Positions 1 through 7,742 of a stretch of DNA of 43,012 nt are shown here, one piece after another. Positions within the stretch are counted from its first letter, which is position 1. Every line of letters begins with the position of its first letter. Source of the DNA: a virus; the IMG/VR virus record IMGVR_UViG_3300025671_000136, positions 1-43,012 of that record. One strand, written 5' to 3'. The position numbers were made by a program, and so were the translations under genes. Under the pieces are notes generated by a model. It did not search any database and was not told the DNA's origin. It saw only the letters and a program-made list of their open reading frames with translations.

Positions 1-1524
1 CGCAATCGTGCAAGTGGGGAGCAACGTAGAAGCAGGATCTACGAATCTACAGCAGTTCGTGCCGTAGTACGTGCAGCTAGTGGACTGCACAATACATTAA
101 CCAGCAATACAGTCCCGTGGTTTGGTTTGGAAACAGAAGATCCACAAATCATGAGAGATCGAGAAACCAAACTTTGGTTAGAGGAAGCCACACGCATTAC
201 TTCCAATGTCTTTAATTCTCCACGATCTAATTTTCATAGTGCTATACACGAATACTACATTGACTTGGTTACTTTTGGGACAGGAGTCCTGTTCGTGTAT
301 TACGATGAAGATGAAGGCGCACAATTCAGATCGTACTTTTTAGGAGATTGCTGTTTAGCAGAAGACAAGCACGGCAAGATCAATTCGGTATATCGCACTT
401 ATTTTGATACGGCACGATCCATTGTTTCCACCTTTGATAGCGTATCCGATGGAATCAAGAAAGCTGCAGAGAAAGAACCATTTCGGGTATTTGAAATCAT
501 GCATGTGGTCAAGCCACGTGACAGTAAGGGACGTACCAAGAATTCTAAGCCGTATGCATCGTATTATATAGAAAAAGAAAGCAATCATTTATTGAAGAAA
601 GGCGGCTTTGATGAATTCCCATTTGTTTGCAGCAGATGGCATAAGAATTCACAAGAAGTATACGGCAGAGGTTGTGGCACAGAAAGTTTGCCAGATGTGC
701 GAATGATTAACGAAATGGAAAGAGTGGGATTAATTGCACTACAAAAGATGGTTGATCCACCGTTGCTTGTGCCAGACGATGGATTTTTGTCTCCTGTGCG
801 TACTACGCCCGGAGGTTTAAATTATTTTAGATCTGGATTAGGGCCACAAGATCGTATCACGCCATTGCAGACAAATGGCAGAATTGATTTGTCTGAACAA
901 AAAATAGGAATGGTACGTCAATCCATTGAACGTGCTTTTTATTTAGATCTTTTGGAACTGCCAGCAAATATAGCACCGGATGGAGACATCCTGCGTTTTA
1001 GTGCAACAGAGATTGCGGCAAGACAGAGAGATCGCTTGCAAATCTTAGGGCCAATTGTGGCTAGACAGGAATCCGAACTGTTGGGGCCATTGGTCATTCG
1101 CACATTGTCAATGCTAATTCGTAACGGACAATTGCCTCCTGCACCATCTGAGCTAATTAATTCAGATGTCAAAGTAGTGTACAGCAATCCGGTTGCAGTA
1201 TCTCAACGTAGTGGTGAGCTAGCTTCTATTAATCAGCTAGTCCAGTTTATGGTTCCGTTTGCTCAAATTGATCCACAAATTCTGCAGGGATTTGAATTTA
1301 ATCGAATCGGAGAACTAGCTGCAGAAATACTTAAAGTTTCCCCATCTGTCTTTAAAACACCTATGGAAAGAGAACAAGAAGCGCAACAGCAGGAAGCTGA
1401 ACAACAACGTGCTATGGAAATGCAACAGGCAATGGCAATTGCTCAACAGCAGAATTTAATTGCCGAAAGCAGACGTAATGATTCACAGGCATTTTTGAAT
1501 GAGGCCAAAGCATCGAAGGTATAG
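1..1524 (+). CDS. Portal (head-tail connector) protein, 5' end cut by window, allele A
   Basis: The reading frame is open from base 1 to the stop at 1524 (507 residues). It aligns end to end with residues 42-548 of the complete portal at 38214, so 41 N-terminal residues lie outside the window. The TTG at 127 is an internal leucine, not a start. The family is the podovirus head-tail connecting protein, which forms the dodecameric portal through which DNA is packaged and ejected. The C-terminus is Gln/Glu-rich (about residues 460-490 of the full protein). About a dozen residues differ from the 38214 copy (for example DRETKL/DRDTKL, RAFYLDL/RSFFLDL), while nucleotide changes are much more frequent, so divergence is mainly synonymous. 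The next gene follows after 2 bases. Confidence 0.93.
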   Translation, partial: RNRASGEQRRSRIYESTAVRAVVRAASGLHNTLTSNTVPWFGLETEDPQIMRDRETKLWLEEATRITSNVFNSPRSNFHSAIHEYYIDLVTFGTGVLFVYYDEDEGAQFRSYFLGDCCLAEDKHGKINSVYRTYFDTARSIVSTFDSVSDGIKKAAEKEPFRVFEIMHVVKPRDSKGRTKNSKPYASYYIEKESNHLLKKGGFDEFPFVCSRWHKNSQEVYGRGCGTESLPDVRMINEMERVGLIALQKMVDPPLLVPDDGFLSPVRTTPGGLNYFRSGLGPQDRITPLQTNGRIDLSEQKIGMVRQSIERAFYLDLLELPANIAPDGDILRFSATEIAARQRDRLQILGPIVARQESELLGPLVIRTLSMLIRNGQLPPAPSELINSDVKVVYSNPVAVSQRSGELASINQLVQFMVPFAQIDPQILQGFEFNRIGELAAEILKVSPSVFKTPMEREQEAQQQEAEQQRAMEMQQAMAIAQQQNLIAESRRNDSQAFLNEAKASKV

Positions 1525-1526
1525 AA

Positions 1527-1949
1527 ATGATTGAATATGAGACGGAGGCAGACCGGAAAATAGAAGAACAAGTCCGGTTATTTTTGCAGGGTAAAAAGTT
1601 TTTTGTAATGTCCAATAAATCGAAGTATCCGCTAGATTGGATTGTAACTGATCCAATTACGGGTGCAAAAGCATTTGCTGAATTTAAATGTAGAAAAGAT
1701 GATTTTGATTTTATGAATCGACTTGGTGGCCCGTGTATTTCGGTAGAGAAATATGTAACTGCTACTCAATACGCAAAAGCCACCAATCTTCCTTTAATGT
1801 TTTTTTGGTTACTGTCTGATGCATTGTTGGTCTACATCACCAATACGTTTCCACCACACGAATTATTACCAATGCAGGATCGCAGAGAACGTGATCGCAT
1901 ATCACCGTGTGTGCGGATTCCAATAGATGATTGTAGAGTCTATCGATGA
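1527..1949 (+). CDS. Putative small PD-(D/E)XK nuclease-like protein, allele A
   Basis: A 140-residue protein between portal and Bbp19-like genes. Visible features are a predicted core helix with EEQVRLFLQ, then YPLDWIV followed about 14 residues later by AFAEFKCRKDD. This D...ExK arrangement resembles the PD-(D/E)XK active site of small nucleases and VRR-NUC-like proteins. I do not recognise the exact family, so the nuclease assignment is an inference from motif spacing. The allele at 39863 keeps D, E and K (AFAEFKRRNDD) although 22 of 140 residues differ, making this one of the fastest-diverging proteins of the duplicated segment. The stop overlaps the next start by 4 bases (ATGA). Confidence 0.6.
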   Translation: MIEYETEADRKIEEQVRLFLQGKKFFVMSNKSKYPLDWIVTDPITGAKAFAEFKCRKDDFDFMNRLGGPCISVEKYVTATQYAKATNLPLMFFWLLSDALLVYITNTFPPHELLPMQDRRERDRISPCVRIPIDDCRVYR

Positions 1950-2197
1950 AAGAAAATCAGCGGCAACAATTTTACAAAGAACTATTTGAGTCCGATATTG
2001 GACAAATCGTGTTGAAGGATTTAGTGGACAGACATCGTGTACTCTATTCTTCTTTTCAGCCAGATCCACTCGCTGGAGCATTTTTAGAGGGCAGGAAAGC
2101 CGTAGTGCTGGACATTCTTAGGTTTTTGAATGTCGATTTACAATACCTACAAGATTCGATGAAGGAACGATATGACAGAAGCAGCATTAGCGATTGA
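1946..2197 (+). CDS. Bbp19-like small virion-region protein, allele A
   Basis: 83 residues. The pattern FYKELFESDIGQIVLKDL, then DPLAGAFLEGRKAVVLDIL, matches my recollection of the Bbp19-like family of Bordetella phage BPP-1 and relatives (phe-x-gly start, then an EGRRxVVLxIL helix). The family sits in the head-morphogenesis cluster and its precise role is not established. The start overlaps the upstream stop, and the last 26 bases overlap the scaffold start at 2172, which suggests translational coupling. The copy at 40282 is nearly the same protein. Confidence 0.75.
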   Translation: MKENQRQQFYKELFESDIGQIVLKDLVDRHRVLYSSFQPDPLAGAFLEGRKAVVLDILRFLNVDLQYLQDSMKERYDRSSISD

Positions 2198-2966
2198 GCC
2201 AGAAGTACAAGAATCTGCAGCACCAGTAGCAGAATCCAATACTTCCTTTAATCCATCAATGCTTTCGGATGATTTACGACATGAGCCATCTCTTAGAAAC
2301 TTTGATGATGTCAATAAGTTAGCAAAGTCGTATGTACACTTAGTCAAGAAGTTGGGAGCAACTCCAGATTCGTTAATTCGCTTACCATCCGGTCAAGAAA
2401 ATTGGGATGAGGTTTATGACAGGTTAGGTAGACCAGCCAATCCGGATGAGTATGAGATTCCCTATGACACCAATATGGAAAAGGAATTTGCCTCCGAAAT
2501 ACATAAATTGGGGTTATCGAAAACTCAGGGACAACAAGTATACAATTTCATTAAGAACAATGGAGAACTATCCAGCCAAATGGCAAAACAGCAATTTGAA
2601 GAATTGCAGCAAGAAAATGTAAATAGATTAAAATCAGATTGGGGTTCAGATTTTCAGCGAAATGCAACCAAAGCCAGACAAGCTTTTTTGCAGTTAGCTG
2701 ATGCAGAAACATTGCAGATGTTTGAACAAACTGGATTAGGAAATCATCCAGAAGTAGTTAAGATTTTCCATAAGGTTGGTGAAATCTTAGAAGAAGATGG
2801 ACTACTAAATACTGATATAGGTGGCACAGGAGCAGGAGGTAGAGCGCAAGTAGAAAGCAGATTGTCAGAAATCATGAAACCAGATAGTGGGTTCTGGGAT
2901 GGAATGCATCCAGATCATGATCGCTTAGTAGCAGAAGCGTTAAAGTTACGAGAGATGTTAGTATGA
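2172..2966 (+). CDS. Scaffolding protein, allele A
   Basis: 264 residues, acidic and helix-rich, with an acidic disordered N-terminus (EPEVQESAAPVAES) and a charged C-terminus ending in LKLREMLV. Position directly between portal and major capsid, composition, and length all fit a podovirus scaffolding protein, which guides procapsid assembly and leaves before maturation. The middle part (KEFASEIHKLGLSKTQGQQV and following) resembles the conserved part of marine podovirus scaffolds. The 40508 allele differs mainly in the N-terminal tail and the last 30 residues, the parts expected to vary. It overlaps the next small gene by 4 bases. Confidence 0.85.
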   Translation: MTEAALAIEPEVQESAAPVAESNTSFNPSMLSDDLRHEPSLRNFDDVNKLAKSYVHLVKKLGATPDSLIRLPSGQENWDEVYDRLGRPANPDEYEIPYDTNMEKEFASEIHKLGLSKTQGQQVYNFIKNNGELSSQMAKQQFEELQQENVNRLKSDWGSDFQRNATKARQAFLQLADAETLQMFEQTGLGNHPEVVKIFHKVGEILEEDGLLNTDIGGTGAGGRAQVESRLSEIMKPDSGFWDGMHPDHDRLVAEALKLREMLV

Positions 2967-3136
2967 CTTATGAAGATCATGTAAAACTAAGAACAGAATG
3001 TTTGCGTTTGGCAAAACAAAACGCTAGTATTGCAGATATGACAAACTCACTAACGTTAGCACAAGAGTACTACGAGTGGGTTTGTGATGTAGACAAAAGA
3101 CGTTTAAAACGTCAATCAGAATCTCATGCAGTTTGA
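2963..3136 (+). CDS. 57-aa conserved protein between scaffold and capsid, allele A
   Basis: A short gene starting at the ATGA overlap with the scaffold stop. It encodes MTYEDHVKLRTECLRLAKQN and continues through LAQEYYEWVCDVDKRRLKR to SESHAV. It is helical, with one cysteine in each half. The copy at 41299 has the same length and differs at only three residues (A to L, M to I, S to A), so it is a real gene under selection. The function is unknown; small proteins here are common in this phage group. Its 3' end runs into the folded leader of the capsid gene: the last 10 bases before the stop form the 5' arm of the first stem. Confidence 0.8.
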   Translation: MTYEDHVKLRTECLRLAKQNASIADMTNSLTLAQEYYEWVCDVDKRRLKRQSESHAV

Positions 3137-3252
3137 CAGGATTGGATAATCTTTTCTGACCCATTTAACTGCAAACCTCTTGGAACCCTACCGTTAGGAC
3201 AACTCCAGACTTTAGCATGAGAATTAACCTTCTTAGCTATTTATGGAGTTGT
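3127..3252 (+). promoter_or_regulatory. Structured leader of the capsid gene, RBS-sequestering hairpin (allele A)
   Basis: Three nested or consecutive stems are visible. Stem 1 pairs TGCAGTT (3127-3133) with AACTGCA (3167-3173) and encloses GATT/AATC. Stem 2 is CCTA/TAGG around 3188-3198. Stem 3 pairs ACAACTCCA (3199-3207) with TGGAGTTGT (3244-3252), a perfect 9-bp stem ending one base before the ATG and containing the GGAG ribosome binding site, with TAGC/GCTA and AGAA/TTCT stacked inside. In the other allele the only changes after base 3053 are two substitutions in an unpaired bulge and one inserted T in the stem 2 loop. A role in controlling capsid translation is an inference. Confidence 0.65.
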
Positions 3253-3253
3253 A

Positions 3254-4105
3254 ATGTCTTTTCAAGTTACAACCGCATTTGTTGATCAGTATAGTGCAGT
3301 TCTGCAGCACCTTTCACAACAGAAAGGTTCAAGATTGCGTGGACTGTGTCGTACTGAAGTCATGCGGGGCAAACAAGCTTTTTTTGATCAAATCGGTCAA
3401 CAAGTAGCATCTGTACGAACCACACGTGGTGCAGATACAATCCTCAATGATACTCCTCACTCAAGACGTTCTGTAACATTGCAGGACTATGAAGTAGCAG
3501 ATCTGATTGATGATCAAGATCGACTACGAATGATTACTGATCCAACTTCTTCTTATGCTCAAGCACAAGCATTTGCATTGGGCAGAGCAATGGATGACGT
3601 AATCATTAGTGCTGCCACAGGAGTAGCGTATACGGGTGCTAGTGGTACAACACAAACCTCATTGACCAACACAATTGCGGCTGGTGGTACTGGACTAACC
3701 ATTGATAAATTGCGTGAAGCCAAGTTCACACTAGACAATGCCGATGTTGATCCTTCCCTACCACGAATCATTGTAGTTTCTCCAAAGCAAATTCAAGATT
3801 TGTTGGAGACTGTCGAGATTCGTAGTGCTGATTTCAACACGGTTCGTGCGTTGGTAGCTGGTCAGGTAGACACCTTCTTAGGCTTCCAATTTGTAACCAG
3901 TACACGATTGGCAAAGTCTGGATCTGACCGTACTTGTTTCTGTTATGCCATCGATGGGATCTTGCTAGCAATGGCAAAAGATCTAACTGTTCGTGTAGAT
4001 GAAAGACCTGACAAATCATACGCCCATCAAGTGTATGCTTGCATGAGTCTGGGTGCTACAAGAATGGAAGAAGAAAAGGTTGTTTCAATCATCTGTCAAG
4101 AATAA
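3254..4105 (+). CDS. Major capsid protein, allele A
   Basis: 283 residues, beginning MSFQVTTAFVDQYSAVLQHL. The first third (EVMRGKQAFFDQIG, TPHSRRSVTLQDYEVADLID, LGRAMDDVIISAATG) and the end (VRVDERPDKSYAHQVYACMS) are typical of the short HK97-fold capsid proteins of BPP-1-like podoviruses. It is preceded by a folded leader and followed 9 bases later by a cement-like protein. Compared with the 41591 allele, 22 of 23 amino-acid differences fall in residues 138-230, while the rest is practically identical. The start is the ATG directly after the GGAGTTGTA leader end. Confidence 0.93.
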   Translation: MSFQVTTAFVDQYSAVLQHLSQQKGSRLRGLCRTEVMRGKQAFFDQIGQQVASVRTTRGADTILNDTPHSRRSVTLQDYEVADLIDDQDRLRMITDPTSSYAQAQAFALGRAMDDVIISAATGVAYTGASGTTQTSLTNTIAAGGTGLTIDKLREAKFTLDNADVDPSLPRIIVVSPKQIQDLLETVEIRSADFNTVRALVAGQVDTFLGFQFVTSTRLAKSGSDRTCFCYAIDGILLAMAKDLTVRVDERPDKSYAHQVYACMSLGATRMEEEKVVSIICQE

Positions 4106-4114
4106 TGAGGTACA

Positions 4115-4540
4115 ATGGCTAGTGTTAATACTCAAAAGATGACAGATATTACTTCTGTCCCTAAAGTAATGGTCAAAGCCTCAGAAGCGCACGGCAGAAA
4201 ACGTGTTTGGTATGACACGTATGAAGCTGCAGCATTAGCTTCTGGTTCTGACATTACCTTTGCTCGACTACCTAAAGGCGCAACTATCTATAACGTTAAG
4301 CTGATGTGTGATGCATTGGGTGCTGGCGTTACTCTAGATGTAGGTGATTCTGCTGACGCAGATCGCTTTATTGCCAAAGGTTCAACCACTTGGAATACTG
4401 CAAATCAAGTAGTGGATTCTAACGCCATTGCTGGTGTTGGGTACACACTGACTGCAGAAACCGATTTGGTGATCACTACGGGTGGTGCTTCTGCAACAGG
4501 CACTATTAAAGTAATGGTTGAATATAGCTTAGGTGACTAA
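4115..4540 (+). CDS. Putative capsid cement/decoration protein, allele A
   Basis: 141 residues, rich in Thr, Val, Gly and Ala, predicted mostly beta strand (for example GATIYNVKLMCDALGAGVTLDVGDS and a final TGTIKVMVEYSLGD). Lying directly after the capsid gene, at this size and composition, it fits the jelly-roll cement protein of BPP-1-like phages; this is inferred by position and fold type. The start has GAGG five bases upstream. The stop TAA overlaps the next ATG (TAATG). The allele at 42452 differs at only a few positions. Confidence 0.65.
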   Translation: MASVNTQKMTDITSVPKVMVKASEAHGRKRVWYDTYEAAALASGSDITFARLPKGATIYNVKLMCDALGAGVTLDVGDSADADRFIAKGSTTWNTANQVVDSNAIAGVGYTLTAETDLVITTGGASATGTIKVMVEYSLGD

Positions 4541-5139
4541 TGTCTAGCGTTGTTCAGATTTGCAATATTGCTCTGTCCAATATTGGGGAACAAAGAATTA
4601 CTGCTCTGACGGACAACAACGAAAGAGCAAGACTGTGTAACCTGCGTTATGATGACGTAAGGGATGCAGTCTTGCGTTCTTATCCTTTTAAGTGTGCGGT
4701 TCAACGTGTTGAGTTGGCACTCAGTGCAGATGCACCAGCTTGGGGATACACTAAGAAATATGCACTACCTGCAGATTGCTTACGTGTCTTGGACATAGAA
4801 AATTACTTTGAAGATTATGAGATTGAAGGAAGGTTTATTGTTACGGATGCTACACAGATTAAGCTGAAATATATCTATCGTGTAGAAGATCCAAACCAGT
4901 TTGATTCTTTGACCATTCAAGCGATTGCGCTCAAGTTGGCTTCTGAATTGGCAGAAGCACTAACCGGACGGGCAGACTTGCGTGACCGTATGTTGGCTAA
5001 GTATCTACAAGTGATTAGTGAAGCGAGAGGTGTAGATTCTCAGGAACGTTCCATGCCGCAGATTATTGTGGCAGAAGATTATTTAAATTCACGATTGGTA
5101 GGATCTACGTTCCGTAGAGCAAAATTTTCGGATGAATAA
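4540..5139 (+). CDS. Tail tubular protein A / adaptor (T7 gp11-like)
   Basis: 199 residues, close to T7 gp11 (196). The N-terminal pattern VVQICNIALSNIGEQRITAL followed by ARLCNLRYDDVRDAVLRSYPF is characteristic of the gp11-like adaptor family, which forms a ring joining portal to tail nozzle. Its first 127 bases (from 4549) are an exact duplicate of the end of the window. It begins inside the stop of the cement gene and is followed by the nozzle gene after 2 bases. Confidence 0.9.
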   Translation: MSSVVQICNIALSNIGEQRITALTDNNERARLCNLRYDDVRDAVLRSYPFKCAVQRVELALSADAPAWGYTKKYALPADCLRVLDIENYFEDYEIEGRFIVTDATQIKLKYIYRVEDPNQFDSLTIQAIALKLASELAEALTGRADLRDRMLAKYLQVISEARGVDSQERSMPQIIVAEDYLNSRLVGSTFRRAKFSDE

Positions 5140-5141
5140 AC

Positions 5142-7595
5142 ATGAGACTCCAGACATTACAATCTTCCTTTGCAGATGGTCAAATTTCGCCAAGACTGCA
5201 GGGAATGGTGGAACTAGAGTCTTATCGGTCTTCTCTGGCAAAAATCGAAAACATGATCTGTTTGCCACAGGGATCGGTTACGAGAAGAGCAGGTACTTAT
5301 TTTGTAACCAGTACTAAAAATAATGGCTATGTTCGCTTAATCCCATTTAGTAGAGGACAGGGAACTAGTGCCATTTTGGAATTTGGTGCAGGATATATTC
5401 GATTTTATTCTAATGATGGACAAGTAAAGGTTGGTGGATCACCGTATGAATTGTTGACAATTTATATAGATGCCAGCACCACAGAACCCATTCCGTTTAC
5501 AGTCGATGATCTAGATGATATCAGCTATACCCAATCGGCTGATGTTTTGTTTTTGGCTCATCCTTCTTATCCTCCCCTACGTTTATCTCGCAATGCTGTT
5601 GATGATTGGTTGTTGGAATACCTGCCACTGACCAATGGGCCATTTCAATCTACCAACACAACAGACACCACACTGACACTTGCGCTTTCCGGTGGTTCTA
5701 CATTGTCGTATGAAGAGATTGGCAAAGTCAGTCCTTCTGCGTGTGATCAAACAACCAACACCATTACTTTAAATAACCATCCGTTTGTAAATGGGCAGAC
5801 GATTCGAGTAACCATCACACAATCCGGATCTTGGGGATCATTGTCTTTAAGTGGTGGTGGTAGTGCAAACTTTACAATTTCTACGGCTACTCAAAATACA
5901 TTTAAATTAGAAACAGGTGGCAACACTGTTTCTTTTACAGATGATCCCACACAAGACGTATTGTTGGAAAAGCCGTATATCCCAAAAGGATCTACAGTTA
6001 CGGTAACAGCAAGTGCGACTACGGGAATCAATGAAGATTTAGGATTTATCAATGCAGGTGGAGTGTCTGATGTAGATCGCTACATTCGGATCAACTCTGA
6101 AATTTCTCCGCAGATCAAATGGGGATACGTCAAGATCACTGCTGTCACTTCCTCCACTGTTGTAACTGCTACGGTAGAAGAAGATCTGGCAAGTACAGAT
6201 TCAACAGAAGAATGGGCGTTAGGAGCATTTAGCCAATACACCGGATATCCCAGAACTATCCAGATTTACCAGCAACGTTTGGTTTTGGCAGGAACGCTTG
6301 CTGAACCTCAGACTATTTTCCTTTCCAAGACTGCAGACTTTTTTAATTTTTCTACTTCAGAACCATTAGGACAATCTACCGGAAGCATTGACTCTGCTGG
6401 ACGTAGTATTATTGGTGAGCAGATCTTTGAAGATAATGCGTTATCACTGACAATTTCATCCGATACCGTAGATCAGATTGAGTGGATGTCCGAAGACAGA
6501 AGACTGACGGTAGGAACTTCCGGAGGTATTTTCCAAGTCTATGGATCTGATGATGATGTAACAGTCACTCCATTCAATTTTAGTATTATTAAGGCATCAG
6601 CTTGGGCTACAGACAGTACTTCTTTGCCAGTTAAGATTGGTAACAACTTATTGTATGTACAGCAAAACGGCAGAAAAATCAGAGAGTTGGCATTTGATAA
6701 AGTTCAAGATCAGTATGCTGCTGCAGATCTATCGCTAAGAGCAGAAGATGCCACCCAATCGGGTATCATTGAAATGGCCTATCAAGACCAGCCCTATTCT
6801 GTAGTTTGGTGTGTACGAGCAGACGGGAAAATTGCAGCAATGACTTATGTGGATTTGTTGCAGATGCATAGCTGGTCATTGCACACGATTGCAGGAACGC
6901 ACGCAGATTCAACCTATGGCAATCATGCCAAAGTAGAATCAATTTCTGTGATTCCACGTGGAACCTACGATCAGATCTATATGGTTGTCAAGCGAGACAT
7001 CAATGGATCAACAGTACGCTATGTAGAATTTCTAGAACGATTCTATGACAGTTTTTATATTCCGGCAGAGAACGCACACTTTGTAGATTGTGGATTAGAA
7101 GAACCAGCCAGCAGAACTTCTGCTTCTACAAGCATCACGGGCCTATCGCATTTGGAAGGAGAAACGGTAGCTATTTTGGGAGATGCTGCTGTTCAGCCAA
7201 ACCGGACAGTAAGTAGTGGAGAGATCACACTTCAGCTAGCTGCACACAAATTTAGAGTAGGCTTACCCTTCATTAGTAAAATCAAAACACTTCCTGTTGT
7301 ATCCGTAACAGACACCACCCACTCTATTGGCAATCGCAAACGAATTCACAGTGCAACCCTAAAGCTTTTTGAAAGTATGGGCTTTCGGTATGGATCATCT
7401 GAAACAAATTTAGATGAAGCTATTTTCCGATTGGCATCTGATGAAATGGGACAAGCTTTGGAATTCTTCACAGGTGAAAAAACATTTCAAATTGCAGATG
7501 AGTTTAGTACGGAAGCGCAGATTGTAATCCAGCAAGATGCACCGTATCCGATTACTGTTTTGTTAATCGGAATTGATTACGAAACCAACGAGTAA
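5142..7595 (+). CDS. Tail tubular protein B / tail nozzle (T7 gp12-like)
   Basis: 817 residues, comparable with T7 gp12 (794). The N-terminus LQTLQSSFADGQISPRLQG then KIENMICLPQGSVTRRAGT is the hallmark opening of podovirus nozzle proteins (filled to resist gravity of DNA pressure at the tail tip), and WMSEDRRLTVGTSGGIFQV plus YNGVWCVR-type motifs (here PYSVVWCVRADG) recur in the family. It follows the adaptor gene, as in T7. It is beta-rich with no membrane segment. Confidence 0.9.
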   Translation: MRLQTLQSSFADGQISPRLQGMVELESYRSSLAKIENMICLPQGSVTRRAGTYFVTSTKNNGYVRLIPFSRGQGTSAILEFGAGYIRFYSNDGQVKVGGSPYELLTIYIDASTTEPIPFTVDDLDDISYTQSADVLFLAHPSYPPLRLSRNAVDDWLLEYLPLTNGPFQSTNTTDTTLTLALSGGSTLSYEEIGKVSPSACDQTTNTITLNNHPFVNGQTIRVTITQSGSWGSLSLSGGGSANFTISTATQNTFKLETGGNTVSFTDDPTQDVLLEKPYIPKGSTVTVTASATTGINEDLGFINAGGVSDVDRYIRINSEISPQIKWGYVKITAVTSSTVVTATVEEDLASTDSTEEWALGAFSQYTGYPRTIQIYQQRLVLAGTLAEPQTIFLSKTADFFNFSTSEPLGQSTGSIDSAGRSIIGEQIFEDNALSLTISSDTVDQIEWMSEDRRLTVGTSGGIFQVYGSDDDVTVTPFNFSIIKASAWATDSTSLPVKIGNNLLYVQQNGRKIRELAFDKVQDQYAAADLSLRAEDATQSGIIEMAYQDQPYSVVWCVRADGKIAAMTYVDLLQMHSWSLHTIAGTHADSTYGNHAKVESISVIPRGTYDQIYMVVKRDINGSTVRYVEFLERFYDSFYIPAENAHFVDCGLEEPASRTSASTSITGLSHLEGETVAILGDAAVQPNRTVSSGEITLQLAAHKFRVGLPFISKIKTLPVVSVTDTTHSIGNRKRIHSATLKLFESMGFRYGSSETNLDEAIFRLASDEMGQALEFFTGEKTFQIADEFSTEAQIVIQQDAPYPITVLLIGIDYETNE

Positions 7596-7604
7596 AGCAA
7601 TACT

Positions 7605-7742
7605 ATGTTATTAGTACCAGAAGATTTTAAAACAGATCCAATAGAAGATTTGTTAGATGAGCTAGATGATAACAATACGTTTGATGATCTAAGAGAAGAA
7701 TTAAATCAGCAATACAACGAAATGAGAGAAAATGGCAGTTAG
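7605..7742 (+). CDS. 45-aa acidic protein of unknown function
   Basis: A very short frame, MLLVPEDFKTDPIEDLLDEL then DDNNTFDDLREELNQQYNEM and RENGS, strongly acidic and predicted helical. It fills the gap between the nozzle gene and the next virion gene and overlaps that gene by 11 bases, consistent with coupling. No strong ribosome binding site is visible, and no second allele is available here for comparison, so confidence is moderate. Confidence 0.5.
   Translation: MLLVPEDFKTDPIEDLLDELDDNNTFDDLREELNQQYNEMRENGS

Noticed and set aside
1-126. Portal start at the TTG at 127
   Set aside because: The frame is open to base 1 and the upstream 42 codons match the complete portal at 38214, so the start lies outside the window.
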